In this document: positions 1 through 8,940 of the stretch, piece after piece
How positions within the stretch are numbered: the stretch's first letter is position 1
Layout: the number at the start of each line of letters is the position of its first letter
Assembly: GCA_963828825.1 (NCBI GenBank)
Contig: CAWHGF010000005.1
Span: 62,001-126,000, forward strand
Direction of reading: 5' to 3'
DNA from: Bog-473 sp963828825
Lineage (GTDB): Bacteria; Actinomycetota; Acidimicrobiia; Acidimicrobiales; RAAP-2
Length of the DNA stretch: 64,000 nt
Program-made: the position numbers and the translations under genes
Notes under the pieces: model-generated
What the model was told of the DNA's origin: nothing
The model's input: the letters and a program-made list of their open reading frames with translations, nothing else
The model's database searches: none

Positions 1-596
1 TAGGCCTCCTCCAGCGTCGCGTCGTGCGTCTCCGCCATGAACAGCATGCCGAGCCGCGCCGCCCGCCGCGCCGCCGCCTCGCTGCCACCGCCGTAGGCCA
101 GCAGAGGTCCGCCGGGCGTGAACGGGGGCGGCGTCACCCGGACCGGACGTCCATCAACCTCCACCTCCTCGCCCGCCCACAGGCGGCGGAGCAGTCCGAT
201 GCGATCCTCGACCAACGCGGCGCGCTGCTTCGGGTCGACGTCGAACATGGCGAATTCCTCCGGCCGATACCCAATCCCGATGACGTAGGACACGCGGCCA
301 CGGCTGATCAGGTCGACGACGGCGAGATCCTCGGCGAGCTTCACAGGTTCGTAGAGGGCGAGGAGCAGAGCGGCGACCGAGATTGGCAGCGCCTGGGTCC
401 TCGCAGCGACCGCGGCCGCGATCGGGATGGGAGAGGGGAGATAGCCGTCGTCGGCGCCGTGGTGCTGACTAAAGACGGCAGTGAGCGCGCCCCGGCCCTC
501 CGCCCAGGCGCACATGTCGATCGCCGCTGCGTACAGCGCAGCGCGGGCCTCGGGATCGCCGGTGGCTGACCGCATCCCGAATCGCATCATAAACAT
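1..596 (-). CDS. LLM-class F420-dependent oxidoreductase (3' end outside window)
   Basis: Luciferase-like flavin/F420-type oxidoreductase. About 198 N-terminal residues are visible and the gene runs off the left edge. The minus-strand product starts MFMMRFGMRSATGDPEAR and includes FSQHHGADDGYLPSPI, then ISRGRVSYVIGIGYRPEEF and FTPGGPLLAYGGGS. These are the substrate-barrel and cofactor-binding segments seen across LLM F420 enzymes. The start is the first of two close ATGs; no clear ribosome site precedes it. The substrate cannot be told from sequence. It is divergent from the hydrolase gene at 725, with about 130 bases between them. Confidence 0.82.
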   Translation of the reverse strand, partial: MFMMRFGMRSATGDPEARAALYAAAIDMCAWAEGRGALTAVFSQHHGADDGYLPSPIPIAAAVAARTQALPISVAALLLALYEPVKLAEDLAVVDLISRGRVSYVIGIGYRPEEFAMFDVDPKQRAALVEDRIGLLRRLWAGEEVEVDGRPVRVTPPPFTPGGPLLAYGGGSEAAARRAARLGMLFMAETHDATLEEA

Positions 597-724
597 GGCA
601 GATACGTACCATCCGCCGCCTGGACGCTCAAGTAGCGGTCCCGGTCGACGCGTCCGGGAGCGCCGTCTGTCTGCAGTCCCGAGACGGCCTACCGTGAGGG
701 GCGATCCCACATTGGGGAAGCCAG

Positions 725-2194
725 ATGGAGTCGGGCAGGACGCCCAGACTGGGAAGGATGCCAGTGGCCAGCATACGACAGACAGACTTCAATGAGATCC
801 CGGGAGCCGCGCCGGATGTCATGCGGGACTATGACCTCGCGACCCTCGGTTATACGGAGACGGAATTCAGCCTCCAGGGGTCAGCGACCTCGTACGAGCT
901 GCAGGGTGATCGGGGAGAAGACGGTCACTGGGACGTCACGCCGGGCGCCGAAGCGCCATTCCGGACGCGGTTCGTCGTGCGTCGGCCGGTAGATCCGGAC
1001 CGGTTCAGCGGCACGGTCGTGGTGGAGTGGCACAACGTCTCGGCGGGCATCGATGCCGCTCCGGAGTGGGGGTTCTTCCATCGTCACCTTGCCGCACATG
1101 GCCACGCCTGGGTCGGTGTGTCGGCCCAGAAGGTCGGGATTGACGGCGGGGGCTTCGTGGAGAGCATCCACCTCAAGCTCCTGGCGCCGGAGCGTTACAG
1201 CGAGCTCGAACACCCGGGGGACGCGTGGTCGTTCGACATCTTCACCCAGGTCGGCTCGCTGCTGCGAGGTCCGGTCGACCCGAGCCCGCTCGGTGGTCTG
1301 GTACCCCGGCAGATCCTCGCAGCAGGTGAGTCACAGTCTGCGGCCTGCCTGGTGACGTACATCAACGCCATCGATCCCCACGCCCGGCTCTTCGACGGGT
1401 TCTTCGTGCACGGGCGTCCCGGCGTCGGTGTGTCGATTGACGGTGTGTTCATCCCCTCTGCCCGGGGCGAGCGCATCGAGGAGACACGACGCGCTATCTC
1501 GTCAAAGGGTGAGCGCATCCGAGAGGACGCGCGCACGCCCGTGCTCGTGCTCCAGAGCGAAACCGACGTAATCTTGCTCGGGGGCGGGCTTGCCAAGCAG
1601 CCCGACTCCCAGAACATCCGAGTCTGGGAGATGGCGGGCGCCGCTCACGCCGACACCTACACCATCAGCGCGGGGCGTCACGACGACGGAACCTTGAGCC
1701 ACGAGCGGATTGCCGAACTTTTGCGCCCGACGAGAAACCTGGTGATCGGCACCACGGACTCGCCCATCAATGCGGGCCCGCAGCAGCACTATGTCGCCCA
1801 GGCCGCGTTGGCCCACCTGGCGCGTTGGACCTCCGGCGGCGAGCCGCCACCGGAGGCGCCGCGACTGGATGTCGACGCCCAGGGAACCGGCTTCCTCCTT
1901 GACGAGAACGGCCTGGCGCGGGGTGGCATTCGCACACCGTGGGTGGAGGCACCCACCGCGGTCATGTCGGGTCTCGGCCAGAGCGGTGAGTCCTTCGCCA
2001 TGCTCTTCGGCCGTACGGAGCCCTACACCGATTCCACGTTGTCGGCACTCTACACCGGCGGCAAGGAGGAATACCTCGAGCGCTTCGAGGTCTCCCTCGA
2101 TGCGGCCATCGCCGCCGGTTTCTTGTTGCGCGATGACCGCACCGAGATTCTCGGGGTGGCGGCGGCCTCCTATCCGCTCGTCGTGGCGGGCTGA
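725..2194 (+). CDS. Alpha/beta-hydrolase domain protein (PF20091-like)
   Basis: A 489-residue protein resembling the large single-domain alpha/beta hydrolases of Pfam PF20091. The likely nucleophile is the serine in ILAAGESQSAACL (near residue 204). A later acidic stretch (LVLQSETDVI) and a histidine in MAGAAHADTY could complete a Ser-Asp-His triad. No signal peptide is visible, so it is probably cytoplasmic. A purine-rich ggggaag lies a suitable distance upstream of this ATG; the in-frame ATG at 758 is less well placed. The substrate is unknown; relatives are usually annotated as putative esterases. Confidence 0.8.
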   Translation: MESGRTPRLGRMPVASIRQTDFNEIPGAAPDVMRDYDLATLGYTETEFSLQGSATSYELQGDRGEDGHWDVTPGAEAPFRTRFVVRRPVDPDRFSGTVVVEWHNVSAGIDAAPEWGFFHRHLAAHGHAWVGVSAQKVGIDGGGFVESIHLKLLAPERYSELEHPGDAWSFDIFTQVGSLLRGPVDPSPLGGLVPRQILAAGESQSAACLVTYINAIDPHARLFDGFFVHGRPGVGVSIDGVFIPSARGERIEETRRAISSKGERIREDARTPVLVLQSETDVILLGGGLAKQPDSQNIRVWEMAGAAHADTYTISAGRHDDGTLSHERIAELLRPTRNLVIGTTDSPINAGPQQHYVAQAALAHLARWTSGGEPPPEAPRLDVDAQGTGFLLDENGLARGGIRTPWVEAPTAVMSGLGQSGESFAMLFGRTEPYTDSTLSALYTGGKEEYLERFEVSLDAAIAAGFLLRDDRTEILGVAAASYPLVVAG

Positions 2195-2349
2195 GCGCCA
2201 AAAGACGTTCACCACCCGTTGAGAGTTGCACGTCCGAAATCCTGCCTGGGAGCCTGAGCTGAGCTCTACGTTCGAAGCGGGTCCCGAGCCGTGCCTTCCC
2301 GTGGCGCAGTCGGTCGACCGATCCCGCTGAGGACGCTCTGATAGGCTGG

Positions 2350-2367
2350 AAAAGAGGATCCTCTTTT
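2350..2367. promoter_or_regulatory. Perfect 18-bp palindrome upstream of ABC exporter genes
   Basis: AAAAGAGGATCCTCTTTT is a perfect 18-bp palindrome 50 bp upstream of the exporter ATPase start, inside a 220-bp gap. It has the size and symmetry of a dimeric repressor operator. It is not followed by a T-run beyond its own arm and has no loop, so a terminator is less likely. The regulator is not identified in this window. Confidence 0.45.
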
Positions 2368-2417
2368 GCCCTTGGGGAGGGTTAATTGAACAGGCGGTCG
2401 GAGACACCGGTTCAGGC

Positions 2418-3362
2418 GTGACGCAGCTGGTCCCACCACCGATGCTGCGCTGCGAAGGCCTGCGAAAGAAGTACGGCGACCGTCAGGCCGTCGACGGGGT
2501 GTCCTTCTGCATCGGGGAGAGCGAGTGCTATGGCCTGCTCGGCCCGAACGGTGCCGGGAAGACCACCACCATCTCCATGCTCTGCGGCTTGACCATTGCG
2601 GACGAGGGGGATGTCTCGGTCGCCGGCTTCGAGGGCGGCACGCTCGAGGCCAAGGCTGCGATCGGTTTCGTCCCGCAGGATCTCGCCCTCTACCCGGATC
2701 TCTCAGCCGTGGAGAACCTCACGTTCTTCGGCCAGCTCTACGGGCTGGCGGGGAAGGAACTGCAGACCCGCATCAGCGAGACGCTCGAGTTGGTGGGACT
2801 GTCCGATCGCGGGAAGGACCGCATCAGCACGTACTCGGGCGGCATGAAACGGCGGGCCAACATGGCGGCGGGCCTGCTGCACCGGCCGAAGTTGCTGGTC
2901 CTCGACGAGCCCACGGTGGGCGTCGACCCGCAGAGCCGCAACGCCATCCTCGAGACCGTCGGGCGGCTCGGGATCGCTGTCCTCTACACGACGCACTACA
3001 TGGAGGAAGCATCCAAGCTGTGCGATCGGATCGGCATCATCGATGACGGTCACCTCATTGCGGAGGGCACGGCCGATGCGCTGATCGCCACGCATGGCGG
3101 GCGGGACAAGGTGCATCTGGCCTGCGACGCCGCTGCCTTCGACGAGCTGGCCGCTGCCTGTCGTGAGCTCGACAACAACATCCACGACGTGCGCGAGGTC
3201 GACGGCCACCTTGAACTGACCACGGACCACGGACCAGCCATCCTCTCGGCCGTGGTCGCCGTTGCCTCGCGGCACGGCGTCGATCTCACCGGTGTCGAGG
3301 TGCGTTCCCCCAACCTCGAGGATGTCTTCTTGGGGCTGACTGGGAAAGAGCTGCGCGATTGA
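2418..3362 (+). CDS. ABC exporter ATP-binding protein (DrrA/ABC-2 type)
   Basis: Cytoplasmic ATPase of a drug-type ABC-2 exporter, 314 residues. It has Walker A GPNGAGKTT (about residues 42-50), a Q-loop FVPQD, signature YSGGMKRR, Walker B LLVLDEPTVG and an H-loop TTHYMEEA. The roughly 90-residue C-terminal extension ends in the SPNLEDVFLGLTG motif typical of DrrA-like proteins. A GTG start is used; an in-frame ATG eight codons later is an alternative. It overlaps the following permease gene by four bases, so the two were translationally coupled. That permease is broken, so this ATPase may lack its partner. Confidence 0.9.
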   Translation: MTQLVPPPMLRCEGLRKKYGDRQAVDGVSFCIGESECYGLLGPNGAGKTTTISMLCGLTIADEGDVSVAGFEGGTLEAKAAIGFVPQDLALYPDLSAVENLTFFGQLYGLAGKELQTRISETLELVGLSDRGKDRISTYSGGMKRRANMAAGLLHRPKLLVLDEPTVGVDPQSRNAILETVGRLGIAVLYTTHYMEEASKLCDRIGIIDDGHLIAEGTADALIATHGGRDKVHLACDAAAFDELAAACRELDNNIHDVREVDGHLELTTDHGPAILSAVVAVASRHGVDLTGVEVRSPNLEDVFLGLTGKELRD

Positions 3363-3956
3363 TCCGCGTCATCGCGCTGAACGAGCTCCGCCGCCGTCTA
3401 CGCGATCGCTCCGTCCTGATCGGGTGTCTCGCCGCGCCGCTCCTGATGTCGGCCGTCCTAGGCTCCCGTTTGCCGGCAGTGGCTCCGCGCAAGCGGTGCG
3501 GGTCGGCGTCTCGGGTGCGTCGCCGCAGCTCACGGCCGCCGGTGTCCACGCCAGCCAGCCGCCGCCCGACGTCACCGCCGTCTCCATGCCCAACGAGCAA
3601 GCGGTCGGGACCGCGGTTGCCAACGGGAGCCTGGACAGCGGGGTGGCGGTGCTACCGGGGCAGATGCGCCCGGGCAGCCTGCTCGTCCTGGTCGTCGATC
3701 CGGGTGCCACCCACACCCGGATTCAACGTGGTGAGAAGGAGCCGGTCACGGCGCGGCAGGTATCAACGCACAGACCAAAGTGGCCCAGAACGTGGTGATA
3801 CCCCTCTCGGGCGGTCTGACGTCCACCTGCAACGGCACTGCCATCCCGTTGTTGGAGTCCGTCTGCTCGTCGTCGGCGGCGATCGGCGTCGTGCAGTCCG
3901 GGAAGGCAGGCAAGGCCACCGCCATCAAGGTGTACAACCCAACGCCCCTGTTCTAG
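3359..3956 (+). pseudogene. ABC-2 permease remnant: frameshifted, membrane domain lost
   Basis: The first 36 codons encode the N-terminal start and first membrane segment of an ABC-2 permease (MIRVIALNELRRRLRDRSVL, then LIGCLAAPLLMSAVLG). One base appears missing near 3465; the next frame continues FAGSGSAQAVRVGVSGASPQ into the extracytoplasmic domain. A second shift near 3745 leads to GINAQTKVAQNVV, which runs to KVYNPTPLF and a stop. In this family the five remaining membrane segments normally follow such a sequence. Here it ends four bases before the convergent MFS gene, so the membrane half has been deleted. The two shifts could be sequencing errors; the missing half is not. Confidence 0.72.
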
Positions 3957-3959
3957 GGC

Positions 3960-5252
3960 TTAGACGGCGGCCGGCCACAGGGACTCCGGTTCCCGTCCCT
4001 TCGTCTCTGGGAGTAGCCAGAAGAGCGCGGCCGCGGCCACCATCGGCAGGAACGTCACGTCGGCCGCCAACCCGAAGCGGTTGTCAACATCGGCGACGGC
4101 CCCGAACACCACGAGACCGCAGACGGCGCCGACGGCGCCGGCCGTCACCGACCACCCGGTCACCGACGCCCGGACGGACGTCGGGAAGAGCTCGGTGAGC
4201 AAGGCACCGAGCGATGGCGAGAAGAGCCCACCGCTCAGCGCGCCCAGGATGTACCCGGCGACCAGCGTGCTCTTTGCGCCCGAGTAGGCGAACGCTGGCG
4301 TCAGCGCGATCGCGACCATGGCCGCGCTGCACGTCGGTCGCCGGCCGATCCGATCGCCCAGCCACCGGCCTACCAACAGGCCGAGCCCTCCCGAGACCCC
4401 GGCGGCCACGACCATCAGCGCCGATACGTAGCCGGCCAGATGCAAGACGTCCTGTGCGTACAGGAACACGAAGCTGGTGGCCGGACCCGTGACGATGGAG
4501 ATCGCGAAGAAGATAGAGCACAGGATGACCACCCGCCGCCGATACCGGGGGCCGACCGCACCCAGGACGGGGGTCGGATGGTCCGCGGCGGCCTGCGCCA
4601 CCATGAACCGGGCGGGTTCCTCGACCCAGCTGCGCAGCGCGTACACGACGGCGAGGGGCACGAGTGCAAGCGCGAAGATCCCCCGAAACCCCAGCACCCC
4701 GGCCGCGAGACTGTGAATGACGGCCGAGAGCCCCGCCCCTGCCGCGTAGCCAGCTGCGATGAGGGCGATGGCGGCTGTTCGGTCGCGAGTTCCGGTCTCC
4801 TCCGCTGCCATCACCTCAGCCAGCGCGTTCGTGGCGCTCAGCAGCGGGCGCCCGAAAGCGAAGATGACGACGAACCACCAGTAGCCCGGACTGGCCGCGG
4901 CAGCGGCAGTCAGTGCCAGGCCGGCCATCGTGACGGCCAGGATCACGCGGCGGCGCCCAAAATGGTCCGCAATCCCGATTAGGGGGAGGCTGCCCAACGA
5001 GGCGATGCGGATGATTGCGAGGCCCACGCCGATGCTGGTTCCGGACAGCCCGACTTTGTCGGCGATCGATCCACCTGGCGCAACGTGACCGAGCTGCGTC
5101 GACACGTCCCCCAACGCGGCCACCACGCCGAATTGGCCGAAGCCTGAGGCGAGCGCGGTGATGGCCACGGCCACGATCGCGCGGTCGGACCACCGGTGCA
5201 GCCGCAGCCGGCCGGCGGCATCGGTCGGCTCCCCGGCGGGGAGCGCCGTCAC
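3960..5252 (-). CDS. MFS transporter
   Basis: Major facilitator superfamily transporter, 430 residues, with about twelve hydrophobic segments. The loop 2-3 signature is GIADHFGRRRVILA and the equivalent second-half loop is GRWLGDRIGRRPTC. The C-terminus has LFPTSVRASVTGW and PETKGREPESLW, as in metabolite or sugar-acid porters. It starts with GTG directly next to the stop codon of the repeat-protein fragment upstream (TAG then GTG), so its translation may rely on that reading frame. The substrate is unknown. Confidence 0.87.
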   Translation of the reverse strand: MTALPAGEPTDAAGRLRLHRWSDRAIVAVAITALASGFGQFGVVAALGDVSTQLGHVAPGGSIADKVGLSGTSIGVGLAIIRIASLGSLPLIGIADHFGRRRVILAVTMAGLALTAAAAASPGYWWFVVIFAFGRPLLSATNALAEVMAAEETGTRDRTAAIALIAAGYAAGAGLSAVIHSLAAGVLGFRGIFALALVPLAVVYALRSWVEEPARFMVAQAAADHPTPVLGAVGPRYRRRVVILCSIFFAISIVTGPATSFVFLYAQDVLHLAGYVSALMVVAAGVSGGLGLLVGRWLGDRIGRRPTCSAAMVAIALTPAFAYSGAKSTLVAGYILGALSGGLFSPSLGALLTELFPTSVRASVTGWSVTAGAVGAVCGLVVFGAVADVDNRFGLAADVTFLPMVAAAALFWLLPETKGREPESLWPAAV

Positions 5253-5460
5253 CTAGGGTGCGGCCACCGCCGACCCCAAGAAGCCGGCATTGCCGTAGCT
5301 GAAGACCCCGTCGTGGGATGCCACGAGCCAGTATCCCCCGCCGTCGGGGGTGGCCGCCATGCCCACGACGGGTTTGGTGAGCGCCGTGCCCCCCGGCGAC
5401 CCCAAGAAGCCCGCATTGCCGTAGCTGAAGACCCCGCCGTCGGAGGCTATCGACGAGCCA
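5253..5460 (-). pseudogene. C-terminal fragment of a GGYWLVAS-repeat protein
   Basis: The minus strand encodes two copies of a 42-residue unit: ASDGGVFSYGNAGFLGS, then TALTKPVVGMAATPDGGGYW, LVASHDGVFSYGNAGFLGS and a stop. The DNA at 5272-5313 and 5399-5440 is nearly identical. Such tandem repeats form long beta-propeller-like surface proteins in Acidimicrobiia. Upstream the frame runs to a TGA near 5515 with no usable start codon, so only the last part of a larger gene survives. It is kept because it fixes a lineage clue and because the MFS gene starts right at its stop codon. Confidence 0.7.
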
Positions 5461-5666
5461 AAACCTGCAATGTCACGTCGTCCGACCGGGTGCGCGTCCC
5501 TCGCGGCGCATCACTGGCAACAATGAGCGTTCAGGTCCGACAGCGCACTGCTCATCATGGATGTCCAGAACTCAATCGTGGAGCGGTTCGCCGACGCGGC
5601 CTCGCCGTTGCTGGTAGGCCGGGCCGCGCCGCTGCAGTTGCGTATCGGGCCTGGAATACTCAGCGG

Positions 5667-6125
5667 GTGCGTCTGTCGGACAGCGAGTGCTGGACCAGGG
5701 TTCGGGCCGCTGACCACGGTGTCCTGTGCACCACGGGCGCGCGCCAGACGATCGACGCCGTTCCTGTGTGTTTCGCCGTCCTCGCGAAGGTGATCGTCAC
5801 TCCCATTGATCGCGTCAAGCCGAAGACCACGACGGACCTGGGTCGACTCAAGAACCTCGAGCGGGATGCCACGGCGACTCTGCTCTGTGATCATTGGAAC
5901 CGACAGGACTGGTCACAATTGTGGTGGGTGCGGGTGCACCTCGTGAGTCGACCGGGCCACGACGTCAGCGACCCGTTGCTCGAGGAGTGCGAAGGTGCGT
6001 TGCGTGACAAATACACCCAGTACCGCGATGCAGATTTCGCTGAGCTCGTGGTCTTCGACGTGAAGTCGCTGCTCGGCTGGGCTGCCGTCAGCACTCAGGC
6101 CGGAAAGGCCGACCCGCTCATGTAG
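5667..6125 (+). CDS. PPOX-class F420-dependent oxidoreductase (TIGR03668-like)
   Basis: About 152 residues of split-barrel flavin/F420-binding fold. It starts MRLSDSECWTRVRAADHGVL. VTPIDRVKPKTTTDLGRLKN matches the cofactor-phosphate-binding segment of this family, and CDHWNRQDWSQLWWVRVHL the following strand pair. GTG at 5667 gives the family's usual length; the same frame stays open further upstream but that part does not resemble the family. The role is probably F420H2-dependent reduction of an unknown substrate. It converges with the LivF remnant and overlaps its tail by about 30 bases. Confidence 0.78.
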   Translation: MRLSDSECWTRVRAADHGVLCTTGARQTIDAVPVCFAVLAKVIVTPIDRVKPKTTTDLGRLKNLERDATATLLCDHWNRQDWSQLWWVRVHLVSRPGHDVSDPLLEECEGALRDKYTQYRDADFAELVVFDVKSLLGWAAVSTQAGKADPLM

Positions 6126-6415
6126 GCGGACTTCGCGGCATTGATGCCGTTGCGGTACTGCTCGGCCGGCCCGTACAGGAGGATGCTGCCGTGCCCGATC
6201 ACCATTGCCTCGTCGGCGACCTCGAGCGCCAGCTGCACGTGCTGCTCGACCATGATCACCGAGGCTCCGTGCTCGTCGACGACCCGGCGGATGACGGCAT
6301 CAGCGCTTCCACGGCCACCGGTGCGAGTCCCATCGACATCTCGTCGATCAAGAGCAGCCTTGGGGCCTGTACCAGAGCGCGTGCAATAGCCAGCATCTGC
6401 CCCCCGCACGGGTCC
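6095..6415 (-). pseudogene. LivF-like ABC ATPase, 3' fragment
   Basis: Only the C-terminal third of a branched-chain amino-acid ABC ATPase (LivF type) remains. One frame gives GGQMLAIARALVQAPRLLLI, then DEMSMGLAP (signature-to-Walker B region). A shift follows to VIRRVVDEHGASVIMVEQHV and LALEVADEAMVIGHG, then a stop. A stop codon sits just before the GGQ, so the Walker A half is missing. It lies directly behind the end of the acyl-ligase gene. It looks like the debris of a deletion that joined two loci. Confidence 0.72.
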
Positions 6416-6449
6416 GGCGGGCACGCCGAGCCGACTTACGGCGCCCCGC

Positions 6450-7948
6450 TTACCCCTTCGAGCTCTCGGCGAGCTCGTCCCGCAGCACCCGCCGGAGGAG
6501 CTTCCCGGTCTGCGAGTACGGCAGCTCGTCCCGGAACTCGATGACCCCGGGCGTCTTCGTGGAGCGCAACCGTTCGCGCACCCAGCCCTGCAGCTCGGCC
6601 CCGGTGGCCGACCCGCCGGGGTGCAGGACCACGACGGCGGCGACCGCCTCTCCCCACTCGGGGTCGGGGATGCCGATGACCGCGGCCTCGGCGACGGCGG
6701 CGTGTGCCATGAGCACCTCCTCCACCTCGCCCGGCGAGATGTTCTCGGCGCCCCGCACGATCACATCGTCGAGCCGGCCGTCGACGTAGAGGAAGCCGTG
6801 CTCGTCGAACCATCCCGCGTCCCGCGTGCGGAACCAGCCGTCGTCGGTGAGGGTGTTGTTCCCCACGTACTCGCCGGCCACCTGTTCGCCGCGCACCCAG
6901 ATCTCGCCCTTCTCTCCTTGTGGGAGGGCGACCTCGTCCAACCCCCGGACCTCGACCTCGAGGGACGGGAGGGGACGGCCCACGGACCCCAGCCGCGCCC
7001 GACGGCCGCGTCGTCACTGGCGAAGGCCTCGCGGTGGTCGTCCGGTGTCAGCATCGCGATGGTCGAGCTGGTCTCGGTCAGCCCGTAGGCATTGACCAGG
7101 TCGACGTGCGGCATGTCCCGCAGCGTCCGCTCCACGAGCTCGAGCGGCATGCGCCCGCCGCCGTAGGAGAGGTGGCGCAGCGCGGGCAGTTCGACGCCGC
7201 TTTCCTCGACGGCTTGCAGAATCCGTCCGAGCATCGTCGGCACCACCATGGCGTGGGTGATGCGCTCTTCGCCAGCTTGGCGGACCCACTCTGCCGCGTC
7301 GAAGGCGGGCAGGTACATGATCCGGCGTCCGGCGTAGAGCGAGCTCAGCACCGCCGCGATCCCTGCGATGTGGTACGGCGGCACGCAGATCAGCTGCGCT
7401 TCGGTCGGCTCGCACCCGAGGAACTCGACGCTCGAGATGATGTAGGAGACGAGATGCCGGTGCCGCAGCACCGCGGCCTTCGGGTCCGACGTCGTCCCGC
7501 TGGTGAAGAGCAGCACGCCGATGTCCTCGGGGTCGACGAAGGGATGTTCCCCCGTCACCGGCTCGTCGATGGCGGCCGAGAAGTCTGCCTTGGTGATCAC
7601 GTGCTCGGCGCCACAGGCTCCCAGGCGGGCAACCTCGTCGTCGTCCGCAATCATGAGACCACCGGCGACGCGTCCGAGGATCCCTCGTAATTGTTCGTCC
7701 GGTGCCCGGTAGTTGATCGGGGAGAACGGCAGGCCGGCCAGTGCGGCGCCGAACAGGGCCACCGGGAGCACATCGGAGTTCAACCCGAAATAGCCGACGA
7801 CCTCGGTCCCGCTCTTCTCGAAGTAGACGGCGGCGCGCCTCGAGCCCTCGAGGAGCTCTGCCGCGGTGAAGCCACCGTCGTGAGAACCGAGGACGACCCG
7901 CCCGGGGTCGCCTTCCGCTGCCATCTCCAGCAGCATGGCGATGTTCAC
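6450..7948 (-). CDS. AMP-dependent acyl-CoA synthetase/ligase (one frameshift)
   Basis: ANL-superfamily enzyme that adenylates a carboxylate and usually forms the CoA thioester. The N-terminal part carries the P-loop LLFTSGTTSDPKAAVLRHRH, then CVPPYHIAGI and VNAYGLTETSS. The C-terminal part carries DGWFRTRDAGWFDEHGFLYV, DGRLDDVIVRGAENISPGEV and the catalytic-lysine end SQTGKLLRRVL. The halves are in different frames: one base appears missing near 6997 in a G-run, and restoring it rebuilds AVGARLGSVGRP. The likely start is GTG at 7948, giving about 499 residues. It lies 14 bases downstream of the small conserved gene ending at 7963, in one operon. The substrate is unknown. Confidence 0.83.
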
Positions 7949-7962
7949 GAGGGCACGGCCCC

Positions 7963-8274
7963 TCAGTCCGAGGCGGGCAGGGGCTTGGCGCCCTTGACGG
8001 CGAGGATGGTCTCGCCGACGGAAATGGAGCCCTCGCCTGCCTTCGTGCACAGGAGCTCCAGGCCGAGCTCGTCATCGCTGTAGCGCTTGCCCAACTGGGT
8101 CCCGCCATCGAAACCCGCTTCGACGCTCAGGTGCACGGGCTCGGCGTCGATCGGCACGAAGGGGTGGCCTCCACAGCGCAGGTCGACGGGTTCGGCAGGG
8201 GCGCGGACGACCACGACCTCGCAGGCATCGGTCGCACTGCGCAGTCTCGCTCCTGCCTTCAATTGGATAGCCAC
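7963..8274 (-). CDS. Conserved 103-residue actinobacterial protein
   Basis: Small soluble protein starting MAIQLKAGARLRSATDACEV. It contains APAEPVDLRCGGHPFVPI and ends ETILAVKGAKPLPASD. I recognise this pattern as a conserved actinobacterial hypothetical protein often found next to acyl-CoA ligase genes, but know no function for it. The start is GTG at 8274, chosen because the preceding sequence is not protein-like. It lies upstream of, and in line with, the ligase gene. Its upstream region holds two tandem copies of TGTTGTCGA (8288-8305). Confidence 0.72.
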   Translation of the reverse strand: MAIQLKAGARLRSATDACEVVVVRAPAEPVDLRCGGHPFVPIDAEPVHLSVEAGFDGGTQLGKRYSDDELGLELLCTKAGEGSISVGETILAVKGAKPLPASD

Positions 8275-8469
8275 CGCGGTCCTTCCATGTTGTCGATGTT
8301 GTCGATCCGTTGTTGCCTGAACCTCTCGGGAGGCCAAGGGGATCCTATTCTGCCCCCGTCTCGTGCTCCGCATCGAGGCGGAGGTCCCTTCCGGTGGCCT
8401 GCCCGCGGCAACCGCGCCTGAGGTGCGCATTTGCGTGGGAGACTGAGGGCGGGGAGCGGAGGAGGACGG

Positions 8470-8913
8470 ATGGACAACGCCGCGGGGTGGCGGCAAGACC
8501 CCCAGCGTGAGGATCAGGAGCGCTATTGGTCCGGGTCAGACTGGACCGAGCGCGTGCGGCCAGCCGGGAAAGCGGGTTCGCCCCGCCTCCCGGAGCACGT
8601 GCCCGAACTCCACCGGGCCTTCGCCGCAGCGACCGCCGACATCGAGGTGATCGAAGAGCGGCTCTCGACGCTCTTCGACCGCACGGAAGGCACGCGGCGC
8701 CCGGGCTCGTCCCCGGTGCCCCCGTCACGGGATCCCGACGAGGACGAGATCATCGAGCTCGTCGAAGAGGAGCCGATCCACGAAGAGTTCGCCGCCTCCT
8801 CGGGCCAGGAAGACGACACTGAAGAGAAGGGCGCGTTCGCGGAGCTCGACGCCGCCCTCGCCGCAGAGGAACCGGAGGAGTCGACGCGCGGGTTCTTCCG
8901 TCACCGGTCCTAG
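8470..8913 (+). CDS. DUF2510 domain protein with acidic C-terminus
   Basis: 147-residue protein. The N-terminus GWRQDPQREDQERYWSGSDW followed by TERVRP is a DUF2510 motif, a short aromatic module found in actinobacterial envelope and hypothetical proteins. The remainder is rich in Glu and Asp (DEDEIIELVEEEPIHEEF), low in complexity and probably disordered or coiled. No membrane segment is visible. The ATG is preceded by ggagcggaggagg, a good ribosome site. It converges with the F420 oxidoreductase gene. Function unknown. Confidence 0.78.
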   Translation: MDNAAGWRQDPQREDQERYWSGSDWTERVRPAGKAGSPRLPEHVPELHRAFAAATADIEVIEERLSTLFDRTEGTRRPGSSPVPPSRDPDEDEIIELVEEEPIHEEFAASSGQEDDTEEKGAFAELDAALAAEEPEESTRGFFRHRS

Positions 8914-8940
8914 CGCCCAGCCCGCCCGGCACGTCCACCG

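Noticed and set aside
5272..5440. CRISPR-like or transposon repeat
   Set aside because: The two 42-base near-identical blocks encode the same protein repeat unit in frame; it is coding repetition.
6436..7017. Arg/Gly-rich 193-codon minus-strand frame as a separate gene
   Set aside because: It is the out-of-frame reading of the acyl-ligase C-terminal domain, which is recognisable in the adjacent frame.
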